A DNA stretch of 64,000 nt, from the NCBI RefSeq assembly GCF_014192395.1, contig NZ_JACHXW010000016.1, positions 62,001 to 126,000 on the forward strand, in the 5' to 3' direction. Origin of the DNA: Paenibacillus endophyticus (lineage in GTDB: Bacteria; Bacillota; Bacilli; Paenibacillales; Paenibacillaceae). The translations under genes and the position numbers were made by a program. Shown here piece after piece: positions 53,937 through 61,137 of this stretch; the first letter of the stretch is position 1; every line of letters begins with the position of its first letter. A model generated the notes under the pieces. It did no database searches. It had not been told where the DNA came from and saw only the letters and a program-made list of their open reading frames with translations.

Positions 53937-53953
53937 CGCCCTTAGAGGGCGTT
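53935..53953 (+). terminator. Terminator after the recombinase
   Basis: AACGCCC-TTAGA-GGGCGTT overlapping the TAA stop, followed by ATTTCGTCT. The T run is weak. Confidence 0.65.
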
Positions 53954-54292
53954 ATTTCGTCTATATCATCAGATTGGCTGTTGTTTAACGTTTTTTAATC
54001 ATACCGCAACTGCATCGGGAACCTATCGTGGAATCCTATCATGCACCTAAATTGTTCTTATATTTATAGGCATTCACTAACATCATTATCTAAATCCATC
54101 AAACCTCTTATTAAACGAGAATAGTCAAAGAATACATCACAATATTACATTTTATCGTTATCGCATCGTCTGTATAATTAATAAGAGTATAAGGGGAGTG
54201 TATACTGTCTCAAAAAGAATATTTAGTTTGAGATAACCAGATCGTAACATTGATGAACTATGTTAATAGCACTACTATGCAGAAGGGTCATT
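53954..54292. other. Intergenic stretch
   Basis: 339 bases with no gene. A hairpin TGTCTCAAA...TTTGAGATA lies at about 54,207-54,234, just past the stop of the Rep-like gene on the other strand, without a clear T run. Confidence 0.4.
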
Positions 54293-55390
54293 TTAATCTT
54301 GAAAAGGATTTCTTCCCGCAAATATATCATCATCACCATAATCAGTATTGTCTTCAACAACTTCATTAATACTTCTAACGAATTCGCCAGTCCACGTATT
54401 AACAAAATAACCATTAATCTCCTTTTCGTTCGCCCAACCATATTCTCTTGCATATCTTTCCGAAGAGATCTTTTTCTGTTTCGGCAAAACATTACAACTT
54501 ATTAGACTTCTTGCAAACTCTTTAAAATCATTTACAGTGTAGGTGTTAGCCCATGTTTGACTATCAACCGGCTTATTTAAGCAATAGGGTTTATGGTCAT
54601 TGGTAATCATATTACGTTGTTCTAATTTTTTTAGCTGACTTTTAACTTCATCAATAGATAGTCCCGTTAATTTAGCCATATTAACATTAGAACAATCGAA
54701 TTCATTAAATTTATCAGTAGACATTTTCAAGAAACTGTAAAGATAGAACCCTTCCACACCTAACTCTTCTTTTGTCATGCAATAAATGAACGTATCAATA
54801 TCAAGCATGTGAGTGTTTTCTAATTGAAAGAATGTTCCATTTTCTATATTTTCCTTCTCCGACTCTTGATCTCTCCAGTATCCCTTTAATGGCATTGATA
54901 CCTTCCAGCTTTTGTTATTACTATATACATCTTTATATTCGCTTTCAAATCTGAAAACAACCTCTTTGATTGATCTACCATCGGAATCGTCATACCAGTA
55001 TCTACAGGGCTTATCTGTTTCTTTTCGAATATATCCAATCATTTGTAGTAATCCAGTCTTGTTTTTGGTCAAGTATGTATATTGTTCTGATTTAGCTGGA
55101 AACCCTAGAATCTGCTTAATAACACCCTCATTTATTTGGGTTTCTAGTCCTGTTGCTTCATTATATCTGCGATACTGTGCATATCTCCACTGATAGTTAG
55201 CCAAAAAATAATATGCATAAGCATATGCAATGTGTGTAGATGTTTTTCCTTTCAATTCATACTCTTCAAAAGCTTCTATGAAGTCATTGAAGATCTCGTT
55301 AGGCATATATACCTCATGTTGCTTTTCACTTACTCCTAATAAAGTAACCATCTCCGACTTATTGTAAAATGATTGTCTAATTCTCGCCAT
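54293..55390 (-). CDS. Putative replication initiator / winged-helix protein
   Basis: 365 residues with AGGAGAGATGTC before the ATG. The middle (GLQ-like KTGLLQMIGYIRKETD) and the segment IYCMTKEELGVEGFYLYSFLK...SNVNMAKLTGLSIDEVKSQLKKLEQRNMI read as a winged helix of the type found in phage and plasmid replication proteins. No nuclease or helicase motif is seen. The label rests on this and on the nearby inverted repeat. A transcription factor is the main alternative. Confidence 0.5.
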   Translation of the reverse strand: MARIRQSFYNKSEMVTLLGVSEKQHEVYMPNEIFNDFIEAFEEYELKGKTSTHIAYAYAYYFLANYQWRYAQYRRYNEATGLETQINEGVIKQILGFPAKSEQYTYLTKNKTGLLQMIGYIRKETDKPCRYWYDDSDGRSIKEVVFRFESEYKDVYSNNKSWKVSMPLKGYWRDQESEKENIENGTFFQLENTHMLDIDTFIYCMTKEELGVEGFYLYSFLKMSTDKFNEFDCSNVNMAKLTGLSIDEVKSQLKKLEQRNMITNDHKPYCLNKPVDSQTWANTYTVNDFKEFARSLISCNVLPKQKKISSERYAREYGWANEKEINGYFVNTWTGEFVRSINEVVEDNTDYGDDDIFAGRNPFQD

Positions 55391-55451
55391 TTTGACATCT
55401 CTCCTGTCTATTTATCCCATACGATGATTATCCAATTGCAAAAAATATCCT

Positions 55452-55619
55452 TTAATTCGCATCAATAACTGCTTGTAACTCTTCACTTCTCTGAAATAAC
55501 CAGAACTTGTTACCACTCTTCTCATGCAGTGCTGAACAAATATAACTGAAACCATTTCGCTTCAAATGTGCCATCAATTTTGAGTTGTAACAAAAGAAGA
55601 AATTCTGCTCTACTTTCAT
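55452..55619 (-). CDS. DUF5659-like small protein
   Basis: 55 residues, ATG at 55,619 after GGGGGGATTG. MKVEQNFFFCYNSKLMAHLK, then GFSYICSALHEKSGNKFWLF and a helical end (SEELQAVIDAN) match a small phage-associated family I know as DUF5659. Its function is unknown. It lies 61 bases upstream of the Rep-like gene on the same strand, so the two are probably one operon. Confidence 0.7.
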   Translation of the reverse strand: MKVEQNFFFCYNSKLMAHLKRNGFSYICSALHEKSGNKFWLFQRSEELQAVIDAN

Positions 55620-55644
55620 ACATCAATCCCCCCTTTCCACATAC

Positions 55645-55672
55645 TAAAAAAACCAACTCAAATTTGAGTTGG
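55645..55672 (-). terminator. 20-bp palindrome with T run upstream of DUF5659 gene
   Basis: CCAACTCAAA-TTTGAGTTGG is perfectly palindromic and is followed on the minus strand by TTTTTTT. It lies before the ribosome site of the DUF5659 gene, so it either ends an upstream transcript or acts as an attenuator. Confidence 0.65.
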
Positions 55673-56248
55673 TCAGTTATAAATCTATTCAGTTTATATT
55701 TGAATCTCAGCTTCCTAAGTTTTTGATGTATTTTTTTGTCCTACACTTAATGTAGTCATATCTTCAAAATATGTTCTACTGTTTTGGAAGCATGGTCTGA
55801 AAATCTAATATCCGTTCAACTCCACTCTCATTTAATAAAGATTATATACACAATATAGTACTAAATATAATTAATTATTATTAAATGAGAGCGCAGTAGA
55901 ACGGATTTTATGAAATCAGTATTTATTTTCATATTTTCATAGCATTTACCGAACTGACTGATTACTTATCAGATCGCTATTACATGAATGATTTTCTCTT
56001 CTTACTATGATATCAAGCTAAAGAATTTCCGCAAAGGTCTGTTTGAAAATATTTTCCGATCAACACAGATTTTTAATGGATACGAGTGGATTGCGATCCA
56101 CACGTGGCAAGTAGTGCAATGTTGTTAATTATAATTTCATCAGTACTTTCTTTGGTATTCGATTACATAATTTGAATTAATTTACTTTTTGTCAGTTTCA
56201 TGCTAGTATATTTTCAAATACGCTCATTAGGAAGGAAGATAAATAGCA
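55673..56248. other. Long non-coding region, possible origin
   Basis: No gene in about 575 bases. It contains the 29-bp inverted repeat at 55,810-55,906 and a small hairpin GTGGAT-TGCG-ATCCAC near 56,088. High A+T throughout. Confidence 0.45.
55810..55906. repeat. 29-bp imperfect inverted repeat around an AT-rich centre
   Basis: Left arm 55,810-55,838 and right arm 55,878-55,906 match at about 25 of 29 positions. Both arms include ATCCGTTC and CTCTCATTTAATAA. The 39-base centre is almost all A/T. It lies about 420 bases from the Rep-like start. It could be a replication origin or a cruciform-type site. Confidence 0.75.
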
Positions 56249-56308
56249 ATGCTGATACGTGAACAACAAATACACATTAATTTCATATGCAAAATCGAAA
56301 CAGAGTAG
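56249..56308 (+). CDS. Possible 19-residue leader or peptide
   Basis: ATG after GGAAGGAAG, encoding MLIREQQIHINFICKIETE, with the stop inside the stem of a strong terminator. A promoter-like TTTACT-17-TAGTAT (with TGC extension) lies upstream near 56,170-56,205. It may be a true micropeptide or only a short RNA. Confidence 0.35.
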   Translation: MLIREQQIHINFICKIETE

Positions 56309-56332
56309 CTTTCTTAGCTACTCTGTTTTTTT
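56301..56332 (+). terminator. Strong terminator
   Basis: 10-bp perfect stem CAGAGTAGCT/AGCTACTCTG, 5-base loop, then TTTTTTT. Confidence 0.93.
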
Positions 56333-56387
56333 GTTAATAAATTTAGACCTGTACTTTTTTTGGTATTTAAGGAGGTGATTATTTATC

Positions 56388-56456
56388 ATTGATTCAAAAC
56401 AAATGATGATAAGCCCAAATAGTAACACAAGTTTGTTCAATAGAATCACAAAATAA
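56388..56456 (+). CDS. Possible 22-codon gene with ATT start
   Basis: AAGGAGGTGAT (56,369-56,379) is a near-perfect anti-16S match, but no ATG, GTG or TTG follows at normal distance that opens a useful frame. From ATT at 56,388 a frame reads DSKQMMISPNSNTSLFNRITK and ends in TAA, which overlaps the ribosome site of the next gene. An ATT start is rare, so this is tentative. Confidence 0.3.
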   Translation: MDSKQMMISPNSNTSLFNRITK

Positions 56457-56471
56457 AGGAGATAAATATAT

Positions 56472-56813
56472 ATGAGTATGAGAAAAGAAAAATGGAAATA
56501 CGTAACAGTTACATCAAGCAACGTTGACGATTACCTCAACGATCTGTATCACGATACAAAAGCTCAACACATTAACCAAGGGGTCTCCTTTAACAAGGAT
56601 GATCCCTATCAAATGGGATTGCTTAGATTGGCATTGATTGAGCCACAAGCTTTCAGTGGATTGTGCAAGAAATTGTTAAATCTCTATTTCGAATCAAAAA
56701 ATATGCCGATTCAAAACATATCTTTTAAGTTTGAGATACTACCACAAGAAAAAATTGAAACTAAAAGTAAAGAAGAGTCACGATATGAAAATATGTGGAT
56801 TGACTTTACTTAA
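56472..56813 (+). CDS. Hypothetical protein, 113 residues
   Basis: ATG after AAAGGAGATAAATATAT. Mixed alpha/beta protein (KWKYVTVTSSNVDDYLNDLYHDT, then MGLLRLALIEPQAF). No family recognised. First clear gene of the plus-strand operon running to 58,309. Confidence 0.65.
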   Translation: MSMRKEKWKYVTVTSSNVDDYLNDLYHDTKAQHINQGVSFNKDDPYQMGLLRLALIEPQAFSGLCKKLLNLYFESKNMPIQNISFKFEILPQEKIETKSKEESRYENMWIDFT

Positions 56814-56924
56814 TCAAGGTGTTTTGAACACAATGTTGAAAATAACTAAGTTATAATTTTCTATTGATTATCCGTTAATTGATGACAAAAAAACCAATTC
56901 AATTTAGATATAGGAGCTGTAAAT

Positions 56925-57641
56925 ATGACTGAAAACAATGATGACACAAGGAAGAAAATCAGTGAAAAATTCGAACGCATGTTACCGCAAATTTGGGAAA
57001 GGGCACGCAGAAACAATGAAGCTTCGAAAACTGAGTATATGAAGCAGTTGCATACAAAACTACTTGATGATTCACGAAATCAGTTCCCCACATCAGTCTT
57101 CAATACTTATTTAAAAGGATTAAGCATAGTAGACATTTCAAGTGATGAAAGTATCGTATTCGGAACCAATTCCAATTTGAAAAAGGAAAGGTTGGAGAGT
57201 GAATATTTGTCATTACTGAAAACATCACTTAAAAACATTACGCATGTTAATTATGAGATCTCGTTTGTAGTCAATGACTTTGATATACCTGATTCACTTG
57301 AAGGAAAAAGTACCGATGAGTTATATGAACTAGCATTCGGCAAAGAAGAACTAGCACGACAAAAGGAACTTAAACGAAACAGATTGATACAACCAGACTA
57401 TGATGAGTCTCTGTTAAACATAGTAGAATGCGTTCTGTGTGCTTGTGATGATGTCCCCAATGTCTCGTTAAGTATTCCCTTGAAATCAAAAAACGTTAGG
57501 ATTGTCAGTGTCACCATCAAAGGAGCAAGATGCTCTAAATGTGGTGAGAGCTACTATAGTATGCAGGATATAGACGCAATTCATAAGATCGAACAATTAT
57601 TGGAAGAGTTGTACCCTCATAACAGGAGTGATTGTCAATGA
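56925..57641 (+). CDS. DnaA domain I-like protein with C-terminal zinc-binding region
   Basis: 238 residues. Residues ~41-117 align with domain I of DnaA: LLDDSRNQFPTSVFNTYLKG, DESIVFGTNSNLKKERLESEY, LSLLKTSLKNI and YEISFVV follow the order of the B. subtilis domain (SFETW, FARDWLESRYLHLI, IKFVIP). The AAA+ and DNA-binding parts of DnaA are absent. Residues 165-230 hold C169/C172 and C203/C206, with VRIVSVTIKGARCSKCGESYY resembling a YgiT-type zinc finger. DnaA domain I binds DnaB, DnaD and SirA, so a competitor or adaptor role is possible. Confidence 0.7.
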   Translation: MTENNDDTRKKISEKFERMLPQIWERARRNNEASKTEYMKQLHTKLLDDSRNQFPTSVFNTYLKGLSIVDISSDESIVFGTNSNLKKERLESEYLSLLKTSLKNITHVNYEISFVVNDFDIPDSLEGKSTDELYELAFGKEELARQKELKRNRLIQPDYDESLLNIVECVLCACDDVPNVSLSIPLKSKNVRIVSVTIKGARCSKCGESYYSMQDIDAIHKIEQLLEELYPHNRSDCQ

Positions 57642-57952
57642 ATGACACTACAGAAATTCAAAAAAAGGTAGATACGATTATTGTTAGTGTAGATGCTTTG
57701 ACTAATACCATTACATCTACCATGGCGAGATGTGAAGAACGACTCATATCGCTAGAACAAACACTCTGGGTGGTTCAAAAGAAGATAATCGATCAAGACA
57801 AGTTACTGGAGGCACTGTCATCCAATATTATGATCGACGAATTAGTAAAAAGAAGAGAACTTCAAAGTAAGATTAAACAATTGAAAGACCAATCAGAAGA
57901 GTATCGTCGCTCAACGGGCAGAGCCATTAGAGAAGACGACGATGAAGATTGA
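57638..57952 (+). CDS. Coiled-coil hypothetical protein
   Basis: 104 residues from the ATG at 57,638 (AGGAG 9 bases upstream; the start overlaps the previous stop as ATGA). Heptad-like helices IIVSVDALTNTITSTMARCEERLISLEQTL and LQSKIKQLKDQSEEYRR, then an acidic tail. No family recognised. It has a shorter relative at 58,112-58,309. Confidence 0.7.
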   Translation: MNDTTEIQKKVDTIIVSVDALTNTITSTMARCEERLISLEQTLWVVQKKIIDQDKLLEALSSNIMIDELVKRRELQSKIKQLKDQSEEYRRSTGRAIREDDDED

Positions 57953-57968
57953 CACATATTAAATAAAC

Positions 57969-58004
57969 AACTCCAGAAGTTTCAGATTATCCACTTCTGG
58001 GGTT
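57969..58004 (+). ncRNA. Stem-loop A, 3' of coiled-coil gene 1
   Basis: AACTCCAGAAGT pairs with ACTTCTGGGGTT (12 bp with one G-U) around a loop TTCAGATTATCC. It begins 17 bases after the stop of the gene at 57,638-57,952. No T run follows, so it is not a standard terminator. Compare stem-loop B. Confidence 0.6.
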
Positions 58005-58010
58005 GGTCAT

Positions 58011-58112
58011 TTGTTAGAACTGATTTCCGAAGGAAAAGTAATAGACGCAATCAAACACATTAAGAGCCTGTTAAACCAATTGTTTACTGATAATAAAAGG
58101 AGTGATGGTTAA
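58011..58112 (+). CDS. Possible 33-residue gene with TTG start
   Basis: A frame from TTG at 58,011 reads LLELISEGKVIDAIKHIKSLLNQLF and ends with TAA overlapping the next ATG (TAATG). The coupling and helical product suggest it may be real. The ribosome site is poor. Confidence 0.35.
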   Translation: MLELISEGKVIDAIKHIKSLLNQLFTDNKRSDG

Positions 58113-58309
58113 TGTGTGAAGATAGAGATAAAGCTCAACTCGAACGAATTCTCTTAAACTTGGATTCCTTATCATCTACATTTTCATCAAAAATGGATAC
58201 CTTATCATCAACAATGGATAAGGTTGAGAAAAACCTCATATTATTAAAAACGATGCTTATAGAGTTGAAAACTACTACTGAAGCAATGCGTGTTAACCAT
58301 AATGAGTAA
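58112..58309 (+). CDS. Short coiled-coil protein
   Basis: 65 residues after AAAGGAGTGATGGTTA. It is one long heptad helix (LNLDSLSSTFSSKMDTLSSTM, then VEKNLILLKTMLIELKTT). It resembles the helix of the gene at 57,638 in both pattern and following stem-loop, so the two may be duplicates. No family recognised. Confidence 0.65.
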   Translation: MCEDRDKAQLERILLNLDSLSSTFSSKMDTLSSTMDKVEKNLILLKTMLIELKTTTEAMRVNHNE

Positions 58310-58488
58310 CAACTATTGTTTACCAAACCTCATATGTTTCAAATTAACCACTGAGAGATATGAGGTTCGTCAATGCGCTTGCGACGGCTCTACGCCTCCT
58401 TTTTCTTCGTCTCAGGCGTAAATCAAAAGTACCTACTGATCATCACAATTAGAGTTTCAACATGGTGATTATCGAATTTATGAAAAGA
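58310..58488. other. Intergenic stretch after stem-loop B
   Basis: Contains stem-loop B and a second inverted repeat ACGCCT...AGGCGT at about 58,391-58,419. No gene seen. Confidence 0.35.
58326..58367 (+). ncRNA. Stem-loop B, 3' of coiled-coil gene 2
   Basis: AACCTCATAT pairs with ATATGAGGTT around GTTTCAAATTAACCACTGAGAG. It begins 17 bases after the stop, as stem-loop A does. Both share the loop sequence TTTCArATTAwCCACT and GGTTsGTCA after the stem, while the stems differ and still pair. Confidence 0.6.
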
Positions 58489-58530
58489 GAAAATCCCTGT
58501 AAACAATAAAAAAATGGTACAGGGATTTTC
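58489..58530 (-). terminator. Terminator after the lipoprotein gene
   Basis: 12-bp perfect inverted repeat GAAAATCCCTGT/ACAGGGATTTTC, trailing TCTTTTC on the minus strand. It lies 16 bases past the stop at 58,546. Confidence 0.75.
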
Positions 58531-58545
58531 TTATTTGGGTCTTCA

Positions 58546-59238
58546 TTATTCTGATATTGATGTTACAAAACCATCTTCGAAATAAATATATTTGTAACCA
58601 TAATAAACCCACTGCTCACTCACCCCATAAGCTGTCGTAGTTTTATTTTTATCTTTGGGTTTACCCCATTTCGACTTTTCAACCTTTTCTGCTGTCATTC
58701 CTATTTTCGGGTCATAGTATTTTTTATTATGTTCTTGTATTTCTTTAGCGTATTCGAGATCCCTTTTTTCAATTTCTTCATTGTGTAATTTTTCCCATGA
58801 ATTATAAATCAAGTCTCCTAAATCACCTAACTTATGAATACTTTCCTTGTTTGAAACAAGCATCATTGTATCATCCACTCTGCCCAACAAATCCGAGTAA
58901 TCATCAGGAGTAGACGTACTATTACTCAAAACAGATGCACAATCTAATAGAAAGCTAATAACCTTATCTTCTGGTTTATTTTGAGATAAAATTGCTTCCT
59001 TCGCTTTAATAGGTAAATCATTAACCATTAAACAAATTACATGAGATATAAGTTCATCATTAGTCAATTCCTCTATATTTATTTTATTATTTTCGCAAAC
59101 TGCATTAACATTCTCATCATTGTTGAGAGTAACAACATTTTGTTCTGCATCCACATATTTCACTGCTTCATTTTCACCACAAGCAGTTAGAGTTATGAAT
59201 AATGTTATTATAGATATGAATACGATTATATTTTTCAT
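58546..59238 (-). CDS. Lipoprotein with SmpA/BamE-like C-terminal domain
   Basis: 230 residues. The signal peptide ends in the lipobox LTAC (C20). The last ~55 residues (GMTAEKVEKSKWGKPKDKNKT, then SEQWVYYGYKYIYFEDGFV) match the small beta domain of SmpA/OmlA-type lipoproteins. AGGGGATACACC precedes the ATG. Its role on the outer face of the membrane is unknown. Confidence 0.75.
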   Translation of the reverse strand: MKNIIVFISIITLFITLTACGENEAVKYVDAEQNVVTLNNDENVNAVCENNKINIEELTNDELISHVICLMVNDLPIKAKEAILSQNKPEDKVISFLLDCASVLSNSTSTPDDYSDLLGRVDDTMMLVSNKESIHKLGDLGDLIYNSWEKLHNEEIEKRDLEYAKEIQEHNKKYYDPKIGMTAEKVEKSKWGKPKDKNKTTTAYGVSEQWVYYGYKYIYFEDGFVTSISE

Positions 59239-59339
59239 GGTGTATCCCCTTGTAGTTTGTATTCGTATGGTGACTTAATCCATATGAGATCAAATGCTTT
59301 GACTAACTCATTAACTTTTGCCTCACAATCACACAGCAT
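59235..59339 (-). CDS. Possible 34-residue gene coupled to the lipoprotein
   Basis: ATG at 59,339, frame MLCDCEAKVNELVKAFDLIW and on, ending in a TGA that overlaps the lipoprotein ATG. An AAGGAG lies 14 bases upstream, further than ideal. Confidence 0.35.
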   Translation of the reverse strand: MLCDCEAKVNELVKAFDLIWIKSPYEYKLQGDTP

Positions 59340-59435
59340 ATTAAGAGACAAAACTCCTTTCAATAATATTTACAACGATAAATAAATCAAATTGGTGCAT
59401 ATTAACAAATATGATAATACTTTATCACAATTGTA

Positions 59436-59447
59436 TTCATTAATGAA
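59436..59447. promoter_or_regulatory. Palindrome upstream of the RHH gene
   Basis: TTCATTAATGAA is a perfect 12-bp palindrome flanked by CACAATTGT on the left and ACAATTTGTG on the right. It lies about 65 bases before the RHH gene and may be its operator. Confidence 0.45.
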
Positions 59448-59512
59448 CACAATTTGTGTTATATTTTTTAATAGCTTATCACTTCTATACTGGTATAGAG
59501 GTGATTTGTAAA

Positions 59513-59710
59513 ATGAACGATGATTTTATTGTCACACCCAAAGAAGAAAAATCCGTGACTATATCGATACGCATAGATAAAACCTTACAAATTAAACTTG
59601 ATGAATTATCATCCAGAAGTAATCGTTCACGAAATGAACTGATTAACATGGCTTTAGAGTATGCTTTGAAAAATGTCAAATTTATTAATGGAACCAAGAA
59701 GGAGCAGTAA
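59513..59710 (+). CDS. Ribbon-helix-helix (CopG-like) regulator
   Basis: 65 residues from ATG 59,513 after GAGGTGAT. VTISIRIDKTLQIKLDELSSR is the beta strand plus helix 1, SNRSRNELINMALEYAL helix 2. It is probably an auto-repressor. No toxin gene is coupled to it. Confidence 0.8.
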   Translation: MNDDFIVTPKEEKSVTISIRIDKTLQIKLDELSSRSNRSRNELINMALEYALKNVKFINGTKKEQ

Positions 59711-59737
59711 AAAAGCCGTCCAAGTTGGACGGCTTTT
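59711..59737 (+). terminator. Terminator after RHH gene
   Basis: AAAAGCCGTCC/GGACGGCTTTT, 11-bp perfect stem with 5-base loop, then ATTTGT. Confidence 0.9.
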
Positions 59738-59888
59738 ATTTGTATTGAATTTTCTTACAACTCTAATTTATTCCAAATATATTCTATGGAAGTATTTCAA
59801 ATATCACAAACAACAGACTCCTTCCATTAAAATAATTTGCTCTTCACCAAATATCTTTGATGCGCACTAAACAATTGAAAATTCTGCT

Positions 59889-60104
59889 TCATTCGAAATA
59901 AAACTTATTCTGCAAATGAATTTCGAACTCATGCACTATCATAAACTTGGTCATACCTTCGCCTTGAAGAATAATGAAATTATAAAGCTCTTGCATAGTT
60001 TCAGCGTCAGTGATCAATGAATTTAATATCTCCAATAGCATTCCTTTAAACCCCATTTCTTTCAATTCCTCATCAATGCTAGTAGCAAGCATAGAAATTA
60101 ACAT
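59889..60104 (-). CDS. Hypothetical protein, 71 residues
   Basis: Helical small protein (LATSIDEELKEMGFKGMLLEILN, then IHLQNKFYFE). GGAGG lies about 10 bases before the ATG. No family recognised. It is divergent from the HTH gene. Confidence 0.55.
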   Translation of the reverse strand: MLISMLATSIDEELKEMGFKGMLLEILNSLITDAETMQELYNFIILQGEGMTKFMIVHEFEIHLQNKFYFE

Positions 60105-60240
60105 AATTTAATTTCCTCCAAAATGAATTTAGTGATTGCTGTCGTCATTTTAAATCTCTCCTATGATCGTTAATGATATTTTGGACGCAGTAAACCAGCA
60201 GAAAAATATAGATTTTCCTGTTCATTAATGATATTCTTTT

Positions 60241-60285
60241 TATACGATCTGGCGTATAGTAATATATTATACGCTTGATCGTATA
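60241..60285. promoter_or_regulatory. Two tandem operators TATACG-N6-CGTATA
   Basis: TATACGATCTGGCGTATA (60,241-60,258) and TATACGCTTGATCGTATA (60,268-60,285) are two 18-bp dyads, which together form a 45-bp symmetrical site. They lie between the divergent 71-residue and HTH genes, directly before the HTH gene. Most likely bound by that HTH protein. Confidence 0.75.
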
Positions 60286-60314
60286 AAGTCAAATTTATTT
60301 TAGGAGTGATATAC

Positions 60315-60542
60315 ATGTTAAAACTTCGTCTAAAGCTTGACGAGATAATTAAAGAACAAAACATAAGTCAAAACAAACTAGCGCAGATAATCGAAGTTAG
60401 ACAAGCCACTTTATCCGATATGTGCCGAAATGCACGTACAGAAATCAACATACCAATTATCGAAAAAATCGCAAATCACTTTGGTATTAAAGACATTTCC
60501 AATTTAATAGAACTAGTCGATATAAAGGAGGAGAATCAATGA
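60315..60542 (+). CDS. XRE-family HTH repressor
   Basis: 75 residues from ATG 60,315 after AGGAGTGAT. KLDEIIKEQNISQNKLAQIIEVRQATLSDM is a Cro/C1 helix-turn-helix, with a C-terminal helix (IPIIEKIANHFGIKDISNLIE). Placed right behind the paired operators, so autoregulated. A candidate lysis-lysogeny or excision regulator. Confidence 0.85.
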   Translation: MLKLRLKLDEIIKEQNISQNKLAQIIEVRQATLSDMCRNARTEINIPIIEKIANHFGIKDISNLIELVDIKEENQ

Positions 60543-60781
60543 TCTCAGACAAATCGCTTGCTGAATTTGGAGTTGTAAAAAGCGAAGCAGGAGTCTTCAT
60601 ACCCAAGGATTTCTGTTTGGTATCTTTATTAAATTGTTATCAGACCAAAGATATTATTTTGACTGATGAACAGCATGAAGCCATCTCAAATTTTTTATTT
60701 CATTTGGAGCTTGATTTAGGTATTTGTGACGGTAGTAAGAAGGAATTTTTGAAACAGCGGATTATTGAAGAGGAAGATTGA
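60539..60781 (+). CDS. Hypothetical protein, 80 residues
   Basis: Overlaps the HTH gene by 4 bases (ATGA), so coupled to it. Acidic and helical (DEQHEAISNFLFHLELDLG, KKEFLKQRIIEEED). No family recognised. May be an anti-repressor or partner, by context only. Confidence 0.7.
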   Translation: MISDKSLAEFGVVKSEAGVFIPKDFCLVSLLNCYQTKDIILTDEQHEAISNFLFHLELDLGICDGSKKEFLKQRIIEEED

Positions 60782-60979
60782 AGATTAAATACACACCATA
60801 AAAAGTTAAATACAACTCACGTTGAATCAGCAGTCCAGCATGAATTTAAGTATTTTAAATTGGCAGACGAATATACCTGTTCAATCATGAAGCAATATGA
60901 CAGTGCAGGATGCTGTCCATTCGGTGAGGAGTTAAATGGATGCAAACGTAGAATTAAGTTAGCATTTCAAGAGATTTGA
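60782..60979 (+). pseudogene. Probable gene remnant with cysteine-rich end
   Basis: An open frame without a good start continues directly after the stop of the previous gene in the same frame. Its end, EFKYFKLADEYTCSIMKQYD then GCCPFGEELNGCKRRIKLAF, looks like a real small protein. It is a start-less remnant or uses an unusual start. Confidence 0.4.
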
Positions 60980-60996
60980 ATGATCTTTACCATTAA

Positions 60997-61137
60997 GTTG
61001 AATATGCTGTTCAATGCACCCTGATGTGGCAGATCGACCACTTCTTGGGGCATACGTACGAACTCATTCCTGAAAGGGTTGCTCTTTCTCAGTTAAAATC
61101 TAAAAGTAACATATTTTTCGTATCAAGATCTAATTAG
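60997..61137 (+). pseudogene. Short protein-like remnant
   Basis: Frame reading MWQIDHFLGHTYELIPERVA then SQLKSKSNIFFVSRSN and a TAG. No ribosome site. The end runs into the left arm of the 22-bp inverted repeat. Confidence 0.3.

Noticed and set aside
56249..56308. Arbitrium-type signal peptide gene
   Set aside because: No AimR-like receptor gene precedes it and the peptide lacks a secretion signal, so only a generic short peptide or RNA is proposed.
59513..59710. Toxin-antitoxin pair based on the RHH protein
   Set aside because: No coupled toxin gene is present; a strong terminator follows the RHH gene directly.
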